Assembly: GCF_004000275.1 (NCBI RefSeq)
Contig: NZ_RCIP01000001.1
Coordinates: 984,749 to 1,048,748, forward strand
Direction: 5' to 3'
DNA: 64,000 nt
Source: Saccharospirillum alexandrii
GTDB taxonomy: Bacteria; Pseudomonadota; Gammaproteobacteria; Pseudomonadales; Natronospirillaceae
Below, one piece after another: positions 52,784 through 61,833 of the stretch. The position numbers were made by a program, and so were the translations under genes. How positions within the stretch are numbered: the stretch's first letter is position 1; each line of letters begins with the position of its first letter. The notes below the pieces were generated by a model. That model was not told where the DNA came from. It worked only from the letters and a program-made list of their open reading frames with translations, and did no database searches.

Positions 52784-53074
52784 AATGTACTCCGAGTTCT
52801 AGTTGTTGTGATCGATTAAGCTATCGAGCGTTTCTCGTGCTGCTCCCGAATACCAGCGCTGTCCTGTGCAATGGGGTCGATCCGGGATGCAGACTCCTAA
52901 CAACTCCACATGCCGGATCCAGTCGGGGCAGTTATTCGTGGCTGTTCAGGCAGCCACTGTTCACCGGGATCGGAGGCTGGGTTTCAACGCTCTGGCTCCG
53001 GTGTCATTCTCCGGCCGGTAGGCCGGTGGAACGATTCAATCGCCAGGCCGGCAGTTACCGGCACAGCAAAGTCT

Positions 53075-56000
53075 TCAATCGTCACTTTCCAGTGACAGCA
53101 AGCTGGCGTTACCGCCGACCGCCGTGGTGTTGATGGTACGGACCCGTTCGGTTGCAAAGCGTTTGATGTAATTCGGGCCACCGGCTTTCGGGCCGGTGCC
53201 CGACAACCCACGACCACCGAACGGCTGAACACCGACCACCGCACCAATCTGGTTGCGATTGACGTAGCAGTTTCCGACCCGGACCCGGGCTTCGATGTAG
53301 GCCGCCGTTGCTTCATTGCGACTGTGAATGCCGAGTGTCAGGCCATAACCGGTTTTATTGATGTCGGCAATTACCTGATCGAGTTCGCGCGCCTTGTAGC
53401 GATAGATGTGCAGTACCGGGCCAAACTGTTCGCGTCCCAGTTCACTCAGGCTTTCAATACGAATGGCGACCGGTGGGATGAAATAGCCATGCCGGGTGTG
53501 TTCACTCAACTTGGCTTCCGCCAGTACCCGGTCTTTCTTGCGCCAACCGTCTACATAGTCGGTCAATCCGGTCAGGGCTTTCTGGTCGATCACCGGGCCA
53601 CAGTCGGTCTGGTATAGCTGCGGATTCCCCATTTCAATGCGGCTTAAAGCTCCGCCGATCAGTTCAATGATGCGGTCGGCCACATCGTCTTGAACGCAGA
53701 GCACTCGCAGGGCTGAACAGCGCTGACCGGCACTGGCGAAAGCCGAGCCCATCACATCGGCAACCACCTGTTCCGGCAAGGCCGTTGAATCAACGATCAT
53801 GGCATTCTGACCGCCGGTTTCGGCGATGAAGGTGGGCATGGCGCCAGTCCGCGCTGCCAGAGTGCGGTTAATCAGCTGTGCCGTTTCGGTTGAGCCGGTA
53901 AACGCAATACCGACCAGGCGCTCATCACTGAGCACGGCATTGCCAATAACCGGGCCCGCACCCGGCAAATATTGCAGCACGTCACCTGGCACACCCGCCT
54001 GGTGAAACAGTTCAACCGTGCGACCGGCAATCAGCGACGTGCTTTCTGCCGGTTTGGCGAGCACGGTATTACCCGCTACCAGCGCAGCGCAGATCTGGCC
54101 GGTAAAAATGGCCAGCGGAAAGTTCCAGGGGCTGATGCACAGAAAAACGCCCCGGCCTTCGTAGTAATGTTCATTACTCTCGCCGGTCGGCCCGGGCAGC
54201 AGCGTTGGCTCGTTCATGTTGGCGCGCGCCTGCACCGCGTAGTAACGGCAGAAGTCGACGGCTTCACGTACTTCATCGATGCTGTCCTGCAACGACTTAC
54301 CGGCTTCACGGGCACAGAGCGCCATCAGTTCGGCCGTGTTGGCTTCCAGCAAATCGGCCAGTTTGTCGAGGCAGGCGGCACGCTTGATCGCCGGTGTCCG
54401 GTTCCAGCCAAACCAGGCTGAATCGGCGGTTGCCAGCGCCTGTTGCGCCATCTCGGCATCGGCGAAGTGCACCTGCCCCACGGACTGCCGGGTGTCGTAC
54501 GGGCTTTTAACGTCAATCACTTCAGAGGTTGACTGTGCTTTACCCGCCAGTAGCGGTTTCTGTACCCATTGGGTGTCGTTCCAGGCATCAATGGTGTGCA
54601 TTAAGGGGTCTCGTTCAAAGGCTACGGCAAGGTTATACCCCTGAGAATTGCGGCGGCTGTCACCGTAGATCTCAGAGGGACGTACGATTTTAGGGTTGCG
54701 GAAAACGGCCCGGCTTTTCGCCAGCTCAACCGGCGATGACACCAGGTCACCCACCGGCGTTTCAGCATCGACCAGCCGATGAACAAAGGATGAGTTAGCG
54801 CCATTTTCCAGCAGGCGCCGCACCAGATAGGGCAGCAAATCCTTGTGGGCACCGACCGGGGCATAGATGCGCACACGGTGTTTGTCTTCACTGAGCAGGG
54901 TGTCGTACAGGGCGTCGCCCATGCCATGCAGGCGCTGGTACTCAAAATCCCGTTCCGGACGCTGCCGTGAGAACTCGGCAATCACCGCGACCGTGTGGGC
55001 GTTATGGGTGGCAAACTGCGGGTAAATGGCGCCATCGGCTTCAGCGCTCATCAGAAATCGCGCGCAGGTAATGTAGGAAACGTCGGTGTTTTCCTTGCGG
55101 GTGAATACCGGGTAATCAGCCAGGCCGAGTACCTGGGCGTGTTTGATTTCTGTATCCCAGTAGGCCCCTTTTACCAGGCGCACCGGAATCAGATCTCCCT
55201 GCACTTTGGCCAGCGACGTCAGGTACCCCAGCACCGCCAGGGCACGTTTTGAATAAGCCTGAATAACCAGGCCGAAATTGCCCCAGCCTTTGGCGGCGTC
55301 GCTCTGGTAAACCTGTTCAAACAGGCGCAGCGACAGTTCCAGGCGGTCTGCTTCTTCGGCATCGATGGTTATGCCGACGCCCAGTGCCCGTGCTTCGCTG
55401 ACCAGGTCGGTGACGCGTTGGGCAAGCTCGGTCATCACCCATTCCTGATGGGATTCTTCATAGCGCGGGTGCAATGCCGACAATTTGATGGAAATGGTCG
55501 GCTTCGGTGCGTCACTGCCCCATTCGTCCATACGCGCGCCCAATGTTTGCACCGCATCACGATAGGATTTGAAATATCGCTCGGCATCCGGGTCGGTAAA
55601 GGCGGCTTCGCCGAGCATGTCGAACGAGTAGGTGTACCCTTTTTTGCGGTAGGACTTGCCGTTCTTGATGGCTTCCTTAATGGTGCGCCCGAGTACGAAT
55701 TGCTTGCCCATAATGCGCATGGCCTGGTTCATCGCAGCACGAATGACCGGCTCACCGGCACGATTGATCAGCTTCGACAACAGGTTGGCAGGCGAGGTTT
55801 CACGACTGTCGAGCGAGGTTACCCGCCCGGTCAGCATCAACCCCCAGGTCGACGCGTTGACCAGCAGTGAATCCGACTTGCCCATGTGCTCTTTCCAGTC
55901 GGCAACGGACAGTTTGTCGCGAATCAGGTCGTCGGCGGTATCCGGGTCGGGCACACGCATCAGCGCTTCGGCCAGGCACATCAGAATCACGCCTTCTTCG

Positions 56001-56260
56001 TTATCCAGACTGTACTGCTGCAACAACTTGTCGACGGCATGGGCCACATCACCCTGGCTGCGAACCCGGTCCACAATGCGACGGGCAGTGGCCTCAATGG
56101 CTTGGGCACTGTCGTCACCAGGTTCTGCAACCTCAACCAGTTGCGCCATGTATTCGTCTTCATCAACGGCGTACTGGTCCACAATAAACTGAAACCACTG
56201 TTGTGGTGTCAGATCCCGGTAGTCTCCCGATACCGCCCGAGTGGCGTCAAACTGCGTCAT
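53075..56260 (-). CDS. putA: Bifunctional proline dehydrogenase / P5C dehydrogenase PutA
   Basis: Oxidises proline to glutamate in two steps with FAD and NAD. It is about 1061 residues. An N-terminal helical arm leads to the proline dehydrogenase barrel (about 200-480; RLVKGAYWDTEIKHAQ, FATHNAHTVA) and the aldehyde dehydrogenase part (about 560-1040), with FTGSTETAQLI, the glutamate in AETGGQNAMIV and the catalytic cysteine near residue 850 in SAGQRCSALRV. There is no N-terminal ribbon-helix-helix, so this form should not repress its own operon. ATG 56260 is preferred to ATG 56266, which abuts the AGG site. Confidence 0.97.
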   Translation of the reverse strand: MTQFDATRAVSGDYRDLTPQQWFQFIVDQYAVDEDEYMAQLVEVAEPGDDSAQAIEATARRIVDRVRSQGDVAHAVDKLLQQYSLDNEEGVILMCLAEALMRVPDPDTADDLIRDKLSVADWKEHMGKSDSLLVNASTWGLMLTGRVTSLDSRETSPANLLSKLINRAGEPVIRAAMNQAMRIMGKQFVLGRTIKEAIKNGKSYRKKGYTYSFDMLGEAAFTDPDAERYFKSYRDAVQTLGARMDEWGSDAPKPTISIKLSALHPRYEESHQEWVMTELAQRVTDLVSEARALGVGITIDAEEADRLELSLRLFEQVYQSDAAKGWGNFGLVIQAYSKRALAVLGYLTSLAKVQGDLIPVRLVKGAYWDTEIKHAQVLGLADYPVFTRKENTDVSYITCARFLMSAEADGAIYPQFATHNAHTVAVIAEFSRQRPERDFEYQRLHGMGDALYDTLLSEDKHRVRIYAPVGAHKDLLPYLVRRLLENGANSSFVHRLVDAETPVGDLVSSPVELAKSRAVFRNPKIVRPSEIYGDSRRNSQGYNLAVAFERDPLMHTIDAWNDTQWVQKPLLAGKAQSTSEVIDVKSPYDTRQSVGQVHFADAEMAQQALATADSAWFGWNRTPAIKRAACLDKLADLLEANTAELMALCAREAGKSLQDSIDEVREAVDFCRYYAVQARANMNEPTLLPGPTGESNEHYYEGRGVFLCISPWNFPLAIFTGQICAALVAGNTVLAKPAESTSLIAGRTVELFHQAGVPGDVLQYLPGAGPVIGNAVLSDERLVGIAFTGSTETAQLINRTLAARTGAMPTFIAETGGQNAMIVDSTALPEQVVADVMGSAFASAGQRCSALRVLCVQDDVADRIIELIGGALSRIEMGNPQLYQTDCGPVIDQKALTGLTDYVDGWRKKDRVLAEAKLSEHTRHGYFIPPVAIRIESLSELGREQFGPVLHIYRYKARELDQVIADINKTGYGLTLGIHSRNEATAAYIEARVRVGNCYVNRNQIGAVVGVQPFGGRGLSGTGPKAGGPNYIKRFATERVRTINTTAVGGNASLLSLESDD

Positions 56261-56454
56261 AACCATCCTGCCTGCAATCTAGTTGGAGTTATGCAGACAC
56301 AGTAGCCGAGCCCCTCAGGTTAGCGATTGTCAAAAACGGGGCTTTTTTTGTTAAATAATCCGAAAGTGTCGGGAGTGAACAGGTTCGAGCGAGGGCTATT
56401 AATGCGCAGGTGATGTGGGAAGCGGGCCTGGTTACCGTGCCCTACCTCCCTTTG

Positions 56455-57240
56455 CTAATGGGCGCTGGCTTGCTTGCGAATCTGACCCGGCGAGTGGCCG
56501 GTGCGATTTTTAACAGCGTGAGTCAGTGCACTCTGGTTACTAAAGCCCGTTTCGAGTGCAATGTCTGCAATGGAGTGAGAAGAACAGCGCAGCAGCCAGA
56601 TGGCCTGGTCGAGCCGCAGTTTCATGACATACTGGTAGGGCGTCATGCCGGTTACCTGGCGAAACCGGAGATGAAACTGGCTGATGCTCATGTGACAGAG
56701 GTTAGCCATTTCGGTCACCGAGACTTTTTCCTGCAGGCGGTGACGAATCATCTGGTCGATTCTCGACAAATCGAACCGGCCGAGAGACTCCTGGCCGGGT
56801 ACCGCCCGCCCAGTCAGGCGCTGGTACAGGCTGTGCAACAAGAGCGCACTGACATGCTGTTGCATGTGCGGATCGTGACCGAACTGATCAATCTCACGCG
56901 CCATGGCCGTCAGCAGGCTGCCGAATTGCGCGTCGAGCTGGAAATAATGGGGGCGATCGAACAAACGGCACAGCATTTCATGGTCAATGCTGCTGTCGAT
57001 GGAGGCTTCTACCGAGAAATCGAGCACCACCATGCGGTTATCGCCCAGACCCTGAAAGGCGTGATCACTCTGGGTGGGAACCAGACACCCATTTCCCAGA
57101 CACAACCGGTCACCGCCCTCACCCTCAAGCTCAAAGGCGGCATTGCCCTCGAACCCGAGAACAACCTGGTGATGACTGTGATGATGGCGACCACCCGTTT
57201 GGGGCATGGGCTCCAAACGACTCAATCCTCCCAACCACAT
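56455..57240 (-). CDS. AraC-family regulator, likely of proline catabolism (PruR-like)
   Basis: A 261-residue regulator. The N-terminal cupin-like half has a histidine cluster (RHHHSHHQVVLGFEG) and the C-terminal half two helix-turn-helix motifs (VTEMANLCHMSISQFHLRF and IADIALETGFSNQSALTHAV). The frame is open to 57600, overlapping nasT, but ATG 57240 has GGGAG 6 bases upstream and gives normal AraC length. It lies directly upstream of putA on the same strand. In Pseudomonas, an AraC-type protein in this place (PruR) activates putAP in response to proline, so the same role is likely. Confidence 0.87.
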   Translation of the reverse strand: MWLGGLSRLEPMPQTGGRHHHSHHQVVLGFEGNAAFELEGEGGDRLCLGNGCLVPTQSDHAFQGLGDNRMVVLDFSVEASIDSSIDHEMLCRLFDRPHYFQLDAQFGSLLTAMAREIDQFGHDPHMQQHVSALLLHSLYQRLTGRAVPGQESLGRFDLSRIDQMIRHRLQEKVSVTEMANLCHMSISQFHLRFRQVTGMTPYQYVMKLRLDQAIWLLRCSSHSIADIALETGFSNQSALTHAVKNRTGHSPGQIRKQASAH

Positions 57241-57466
57241 AGCACGCTCCCAGAGGTGATGAACCAATACCGGTGACACACCTGCATCGACTTTAGTCTC
57301 ATACCATACGCCCCGCCAACGCTGTCGCCAAGTCATCCGGGGTATTAAAGTCTGTACGGACGCGTTACGGCGCTCCGAATCGGTGCAAAAAGCCGCCCCA
57401 AAGACGCGCAGCCGCACCAGAGTGCAGCGCTTTGAGTCTCTGAATCGCCCAATCACGGCGATTTTA

Positions 57467-57483
57467 TAGGCACAGGCCTTGCA
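57467..57483 (+). promoter_or_regulatory. Sigma-54 promoter of nasTS
   Basis: TAGGCACAGGCCTTGCA matches the -24/-12 consensus YTGGCACGRNNNTTGCW at all but two positions, with GG-N10-GC spacing intact. A start would fall about 45 bases before nasT. An imperfect NtrC-like site (GCACCAGAGTGCAGC, 57414-57428) lies about 40 bases upstream, and a GGTGCA half-site slightly further. Confidence 0.72.
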
Positions 57484-57538
57484 GTGACAAGCCAAGCCCC
57501 GTCTCAGCCCGATAAATGCAGGACCCCACCGTGCGCGT

Positions 57539-58105
57539 ATGAACATTCTTGTCATTGACCAACAACTCGAACGCGCCCAAATTCTGGAAACCGCGCTCAC
57601 CGCGCTCGGCTATGCCGTGGTGATTCGATCGCCGGACGAACACCGCATCTATCAGTTGGTTGAGTCCTTTCAGCCTGACGTTGTCATCGTCGATGCCCAG
57701 TCACCCGACCGGGATATGCTCGAAGATGTAGCGCTGACTTCCGACCGAACGCCGCGTCCGATCATCTTCTTTGCCGAAGATGATGACGACACCGTCATCC
57801 GCGATGCGATTAACGCCGGCGTCAGTGCCTATATTGTCGATGGTCTTCAGGCCAGCCGAGTAAACACCATTATCAAGGTGGCCATTTCCCGTTTCGAGGC
57901 CTTTCAGGCGCTGCGGGGCGAATTGCGCAAAACCCGCGATGAACTGGCTGATCGCAAGGTCATCGACCAGGCCAAAGGCCTGCTGATGAAACATCGCCAG
58001 TGCGACGAGGCCGCGGCATTTGGCGCGATGCGCAAAATGGCCATGAACAAGAAGGTGCGCCTGGTCGAGATCGCCCAGGACATACTGGTGCTATTCGATG
58101 AATAA
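57539..58105 (+). CDS. nasT: ANTAR-type antiterminator NasT
   Basis: A 188-residue response-regulator-like protein. A pseudo-receiver domain (about 1-120; VVIVDAQSPD at the acceptor region) is followed by a coiled coil and the C-terminal ANTAR RNA-binding domain (about 130-188; RKVIDQAKGLLMKH and RLVEIAQDIL). In NasST systems, NasS holds NasT until nitrate binds, then NasT prevents termination in leader RNAs of nitrate genes. Followed directly by nasS. The ribosome site is weak (AGGA about 14 bases before the ATG). Confidence 0.93.
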   Translation: MNILVIDQQLERAQILETALTALGYAVVIRSPDEHRIYQLVESFQPDVVIVDAQSPDRDMLEDVALTSDRTPRPIIFFAEDDDDTVIRDAINAGVSAYIVDGLQASRVNTIIKVAISRFEAFQALRGELRKTRDELADRKVIDQAKGLLMKHRQCDEAAAFGAMRKMAMNKKVRLVEIAQDILVLFDE

Positions 58106-58186
58106 GCCGTCTTACCCCCTCAAACGCCTTCACGCCAGGGCGGCCCCAGTATGCCAACCTGCGACTGATGACGAGAGAACACTGCC

Positions 58187-59296
58187 ATGAGTAACCCGTT
58201 CATACCCCAAGGCACCGACTGCACCGAGCTGAACCTCGGCTTTCTGCCACTGCTCGATGCGGCGCCGCTGATCGTTGCCCAGGAAGCCGGTTTTTTTGCC
58301 GACGCCGGCTTACAGGTGCACCTGCACCGGGAGGGCAACTGGGCCAGCCTGAGGGACAAGCTGTCGCTGAAACTGATAGACGCCGCCCATTTACTGGCGC
58401 CGTTGGTGGTCGCCAGCCAGACCTCGCTGGCCAGCACCGCTGTTAGAAATCGTCTCACCACATCGCTGTCACTGGGGCTCAATGGCAATGCCATTACCTT
58501 CTCTAATGCACTCTCAACGGCACTCAATTGCGCCCTGCCCGCCACGCAGGCCGAACTGGGGCCAGCGCTGAAAGCGGTGATCGACGACCGGCACGAGCGC
58601 GGCCTGCCCAAGCTGGTGTTTGGTACGGTGTTTCCAATGTCGATGCACACCTATTTATTACGCACCTTTTTTGAACAGGCCAACATCGACCCCAACCAGG
58701 ACATCGGGATCCGTGTGGTACCGCCGCAGCAAATGGTCGAGGCCCTGACTCAGGGCGATGTTGACGGATTCTGCGTCGGTGAGCCCTGGAACACCGATGC
58801 AGTTCGAGCCTGCCAGGGCAACCTGGCCTTACTGGGCTACGATATCTGGCCCGATGCACCGGAAAAGGTGCTGGCCGTTCATGCCGACTTTGCCGAGCAA
58901 CAGCCCGACACCCATCAGGCCCTGATTGGTGCCCTGTTACGCGCCTGCCAGTGGCTGGATGGCCCCAACAGCCTCGCCTCGGTCGCGCACTGGCTGGCGA
59001 AACCCGACTACCTCAATTGCGATTCCGACCTGTTGCTGGAGGCCATGCAAGCCCCCTGGCACGATGGCCTGCCGCGCTGGCACAAGGTGTTCTTCCGCAA
59101 CCGGGCTACCTACCCCGACCCGGATCACGCCCGCTGGATGCTGACCCAGATGCTGGCCGCCCGGCAATTGCCCGAAAAACGGGTTTCTGACACCGAGGTG
59201 ATAGACCGGGCGTACCAGCCAGAGATCTGGAAAAAAGTTTTCAAAAAGATGACGACGGTACCGAAAGCTGAAACTCCAACCGATTCAGAGACTTAG
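58187..59296 (+). CDS. nasS: Nitrate/nitrite sensor NasS
   Basis: A 369-residue homologue of the nitrate-binding protein NrtA without a signal peptide, so it stays in the cytosol. It has LGFLPLLDAAPLIVAQEAGFF, the SLSLGLNGNAITFSN ligand loop and FCVGEPWNTDAV, all parallel to NrtA at 60383. It is expected to bind nitrate or nitrite and release NasT. Eighty-one bases separate it from nasT, and they are probably one transcript. Confidence 0.92.
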   Translation: MSNPFIPQGTDCTELNLGFLPLLDAAPLIVAQEAGFFADAGLQVHLHREGNWASLRDKLSLKLIDAAHLLAPLVVASQTSLASTAVRNRLTTSLSLGLNGNAITFSNALSTALNCALPATQAELGPALKAVIDDRHERGLPKLVFGTVFPMSMHTYLLRTFFEQANIDPNQDIGIRVVPPQQMVEALTQGDVDGFCVGEPWNTDAVRACQGNLALLGYDIWPDAPEKVLAVHADFAEQQPDTHQALIGALLRACQWLDGPNSLASVAHWLAKPDYLNCDSDLLLEAMQAPWHDGLPRWHKVFFRNRATYPDPDHARWMLTQMLAARQLPEKRVSDTEVIDRAYQPEIWKKVFKKMTTVPKAETPTDSET

Positions 59297-59442
59297 AAAG
59301 CCGTTGAAAAAAACGGCGTCAATCACCCCAATTTTTCTTTAAAAACCCTCTTTTCAGCCCCCCTTCTCCTCTGTATTATGCGCGACCCGCTGACCACTGA
59401 GCCCCTGGTATCAGAGTGCCAGGGCGCTGACGGGAGACCTGT

Positions 59443-59583
59443 ATGAGCAAAGCAGCGTCGGCACCGGGGCCCTCACGGCACAACCCGGTTGCCCGGTTCA
59501 ATCCGCACCGAGGCCAGGCCTTTACCGACCGGAAAAAGTCGGCCAAACGCGGGTACCAAAAGCACCGCCCAGACTGGGCATAA
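59443..59583 (+). CDS. 46-residue basic protein
   Basis: ATG at 59443 opens a 46-codon frame that ends with TAA at 59583. The peptide is basic and arginine/lysine-rich, with RHNPVARFNPHRGQAF then DRKKSAKRGYQKH. This recalls small uncharacterised gammaproteobacterial proteins with an HNPVA...DRKK...KRG...KH pattern. GGGAG stands 7 bases before the ATG, so translation is likely. It could bind nucleic acid or the ribosome (inference). Confidence 0.65.
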   Translation: MSKAASAPGPSRHNPVARFNPHRGQAFTDRKKSAKRGYQKHRPDWA

Positions 59584-59624
59584 CATCAACCCAACGTGTC
59601 CAAAGCGATACCGGGAGCCATATC

Positions 59625-59921
59625 ATGATCCGTTTCACAGTCGATACCATTCGAGTTCTCATTCACGTCAGCCCGCGGGGCGTGTTTGAGGACCTGTCTG
59701 AGTGGGATCAGGAAGTGGTCGGCTCGTACTCGGTTGATGTCTCGGCAAAGCTGGGCAAGGAACACTGGGCCGATGCCGCCCTGGATGCTTTTCACGGCTC
59801 CATTTCAGTCGACGATGAAGACGCACTCGAATTTCTGGTTGAAGACAGCCAGGGCAGCCTGCTGATTGGATCCCAAGGGCATTTGCACGCCTCACTGATG
59901 GACGAAGCAGAGCTGGTCTAA
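59625..59921 (+). CDS. Acidic 98-residue hypothetical protein
   Basis: A 98-residue protein from ATG 59625 with GGGAG 7 bases upstream. It is strongly acidic and probably beta-rich (IRFTVDTIRVLIHVSP, GSISVDDEDALEFLVED). No family was recognised. It follows the 46-residue gene by 41 bases, and a terminator stands just after it, so the two small genes form a unit between nasS and nrtA. Confidence 0.7.
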   Translation: MIRFTVDTIRVLIHVSPRGVFEDLSEWDQEVVGSYSVDVSAKLGKEHWADAALDAFHGSISVDDEDALEFLVEDSQGSLLIGSQGHLHASLMDEAELV

Positions 59922-59936
59922 CCGTCATTTAGTAAA

Positions 59937-59968
59937 CCGGCGCTGGGTGGTCACCAGCGCCGGCTTTC
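59937..59968 (+). terminator. Terminator after the small gene pair
   Basis: A perfect 10-bp stem CCGGCGCTGG with CCAGCGCCGG followed by CTTTCTG. It lies 16 bases past the 98-residue gene. Confidence 0.75.
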
Positions 59969-60169
59969 TGCGTCACACCCATTACTTACACGACAGCTAC
60001 CGCCTCAAACTCACCCACTTCTCTGCCGCAAAATTGTCCCGCAATGGTGCGACTGCCCTCATTCAGCCCATAAATAGCGCATTAACGCCGCACGCAATCC
60101 ACGGGCACAGTTGCCTCAGCTAACCCTCCAAGCCGCTCCACTGCCGTGTTTCAGAGGTGATGTTCGGTT

Positions 60170-60186
60170 CTGGCACGGTTATCGCT
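60170..60186 (+). promoter_or_regulatory. Sigma-54 promoter of nrtABC
   Basis: CTGGCACGGTTATCGCT fits YTGGCACGRNNNTTGCW with one mismatch (TCGC for TTGC) and has GG-N10-GC spacing. The start would fall near 60197, giving a leader of about 185 bases. A TGGTGC half-site about 125 bases upstream (60045-60050) could be part of an NtrC site. This implies control by nitrogen status. The remaining part of the gap 59969-60169 holds no gene I can support. Confidence 0.82.
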
Positions 60187-60204
60187 TTGTTCAGATTAGA
60201 TCCA

Positions 60205-60310
60205 TTGCTCCGCAGCAGATGCGTAATCGCTGCGCACAGAGCAATAACAACACAGTCTACTTGGCAACGGTGCCCTGTTCGCAAACGCGAACTCGGTGCC
60301 GTTTTTTTTT
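60205..60310 (+). promoter_or_regulatory. nrtA leader with ANTAR-type attenuator
   Basis: A first hairpin, 60205-60244 (outer TTGCTC/GAGCAA, inner GCAGC/GCTGC). A second candidate hairpin, around 60258-60278, has stem GGC/GCC and hexaloop AACGGT; A at loop position 1 and G at position 4 fit ANTAR targets. It shares bases with the 5' arm of an intrinsic terminator: arms 60266-60282 (AACGGTGCCCTGTTCGC) and 60287-60303, pairing at 15 of 17 positions, followed by U-run 60302-60310. Terminator and second hairpin exclude each other, as needed for antitermination by NasT. The loop of the first hairpin does not clearly fit the consensus. Confidence 0.78.
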
Positions 60311-60382
60311 GGGCGCTCGTCAGCAGCCAGACCACATTCCGGCACGCTGAGTGCAACGCTAAACCTTGGGGAGACAGACACC

Positions 60383-61765
60383 ATGACCTTAAACCACGCT
60401 TCGACTTCCGTGCCTAAACGGCTCACCCGAACCCTGGTGGGCACCGCACTGTGCGCCACCGTCAGCGTTGCCCAGGCCGACCTCGGCTGGCCGGAAAAAG
60501 AAGCCCTGACCTTTGGGTTTATCAAACTGACCGACATGGCCCCGCTGGCCATCGCCTACGAAAAAGGCTATTTCGAAGACGAGGGGCTCTACGTCACGCT
60601 CGAAGCTCAGGCCAACTGGAAAGTTCTGCTCGATGGCGTGATTACCGGCGAACTCGACGGTGCCCATATGCTCGCCGGTCAGCCACTGGCTGCGACGCTT
60701 GGCTACGGCACTCAGGCCAACATTATCACGCCTTTTTCGATGGACCTGAACGGCAACGGCATTACCGTCTCCAACGATGTCTGGGCAAGCATGAAAGAAC
60801 ACATTCCCCACGAAAACGGCAACCCGGTGCATCCAATCAGTGCCGAGGCACTGCAACCGGTCGTCACCGAATACCGTGACCGGGGCGAGGCGTTTCGGAT
60901 GGGCATGGTGTTCCCGGTCTCGACCCACAATTACGAAATTCGCTACTGGCTTGCTGCGGGTGGCTTGCACCCGGGGTATTACGACCCGGCCAACGGTGAT
61001 ACCTCCGGGCTGATCGATGCGGAAGTGGAGCTGAGCGTTACCCCACCCCCGCAAATGCCCTCGACACTCGAAGCCGGCACCATCAAAGGCTACAGCGTAG
61101 GTGAACCCTGGAACCAGCAGGCCGTGTTCAAAGGCATCGGCGTGCCCGTAATTACCGACTACGAGATCTGGAAAAACAACCCGGAAAAAGTCTTTGGCAT
61201 TACCGAAGAATTCGCCGAGGCTTATCCGAATACCACCGTAAGGGTGGTGCGCGCACTGATTCGGGCTGCCCATTGGCTGGATGCTGACGACAACGCCAAC
61301 CGGGAAGAAGCCGTACGTATTTTGTCGCAACCCAAGTACGTAGGCGCTGATGAAGAAGTCATTGCCAATTCCATGACCGGTACCTTTGAATACGAACGTG
61401 GCGATGTACGATCCGTCCCCGACTTCAATGTCTTTTTCCGTTACAACGCAACCTACCCCTATTACTCCGATGCCATCTGGTACCTGACCCAGATGCGCCG
61501 CTGGGGCCAGATCGGCGAGCAAAAACCCGACGACTGGTATTTCAACATGGCGGCACAGGTCTACCGGCCAGACCTTTACCAGGCTGCGGCTGAAAGCCTG
61601 ATTGAAGAAGGCACCTTCAGCCCCGACCAGTTCCCGGCCTTTGCCAGCGAAACCGGCTTTAAACCCGAGCAATCTGAATTTATCGACGGCATTCCCTACA
61701 ACGGCCGTGAACCCAATGCGTACCTGAGCCGGTTTCCCATCGGCCTGCAAGGCAGCAACGAGTAA
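60383..61765 (+). CDS. nrtA: Nitrate ABC transporter substrate-binding protein
   Basis: A 460-residue periplasmic nitrate-binding protein. It begins with a signal peptide ([17 protein letters not shown]), then [26 protein letters not shown], the [13 protein letters not shown] ligand loop and [16 protein letters not shown] 60383, with GGGGAG about 10 bases upstream, is the start; the frame is open back to 60296 across the terminator. It heads the nrtABC operon and is similar to cytosolic NasS. Confidence 0.93.
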   Translation: MTLNHASTSVPKRLTRTLVGTALCATVSVAQADLGWPEKEALTFGFIKLTDMAPLAIAYEKGYFEDEGLYVTLEAQANWKVLLDGVITGELDGAHMLAGQPLAATLGYGTQANIITPFSMDLNGNGITVSNDVWASMKEHIPHENGNPVHPISAEALQPVVTEYRDRGEAFRMGMVFPVSTHNYEIRYWLAAGGLHPGYYDPANGDTSGLIDAEVELSVTPPPQMPSTLEAGTIKGYSVGEPWNQQAVFKGIGVPVITDYEIWKNNPEKVFGITEEFAEAYPNTTVRVVRALIRAAHWLDADDNANREEAVRILSQPKYVGADEEVIANSMTGTFEYERGDVRSVPDFNVFFRYNATYPYYSDAIWYLTQMRRWGQIGEQKPDDWYFNMAAQVYRPDLYQAAAESLIEEGTFSPDQFPAFASETGFKPEQSEFIDGIPYNGREPNAYLSRFPIGLQGSNE

Positions 61766-61833
61766 TCGTCGATCGTGCACTGCTCGTGGGTAATTCGCGC
61801 GCAGTGCACTCCAGTACGGTACAGGAGAAAACC

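Noticed and set aside
57241-57600. Extended N-terminus for the AraC-type regulator.
   Set aside because: It overlaps nasT on the other strand and covers the sigma-54 promoter; ATG 57240 has a much better ribosome site.
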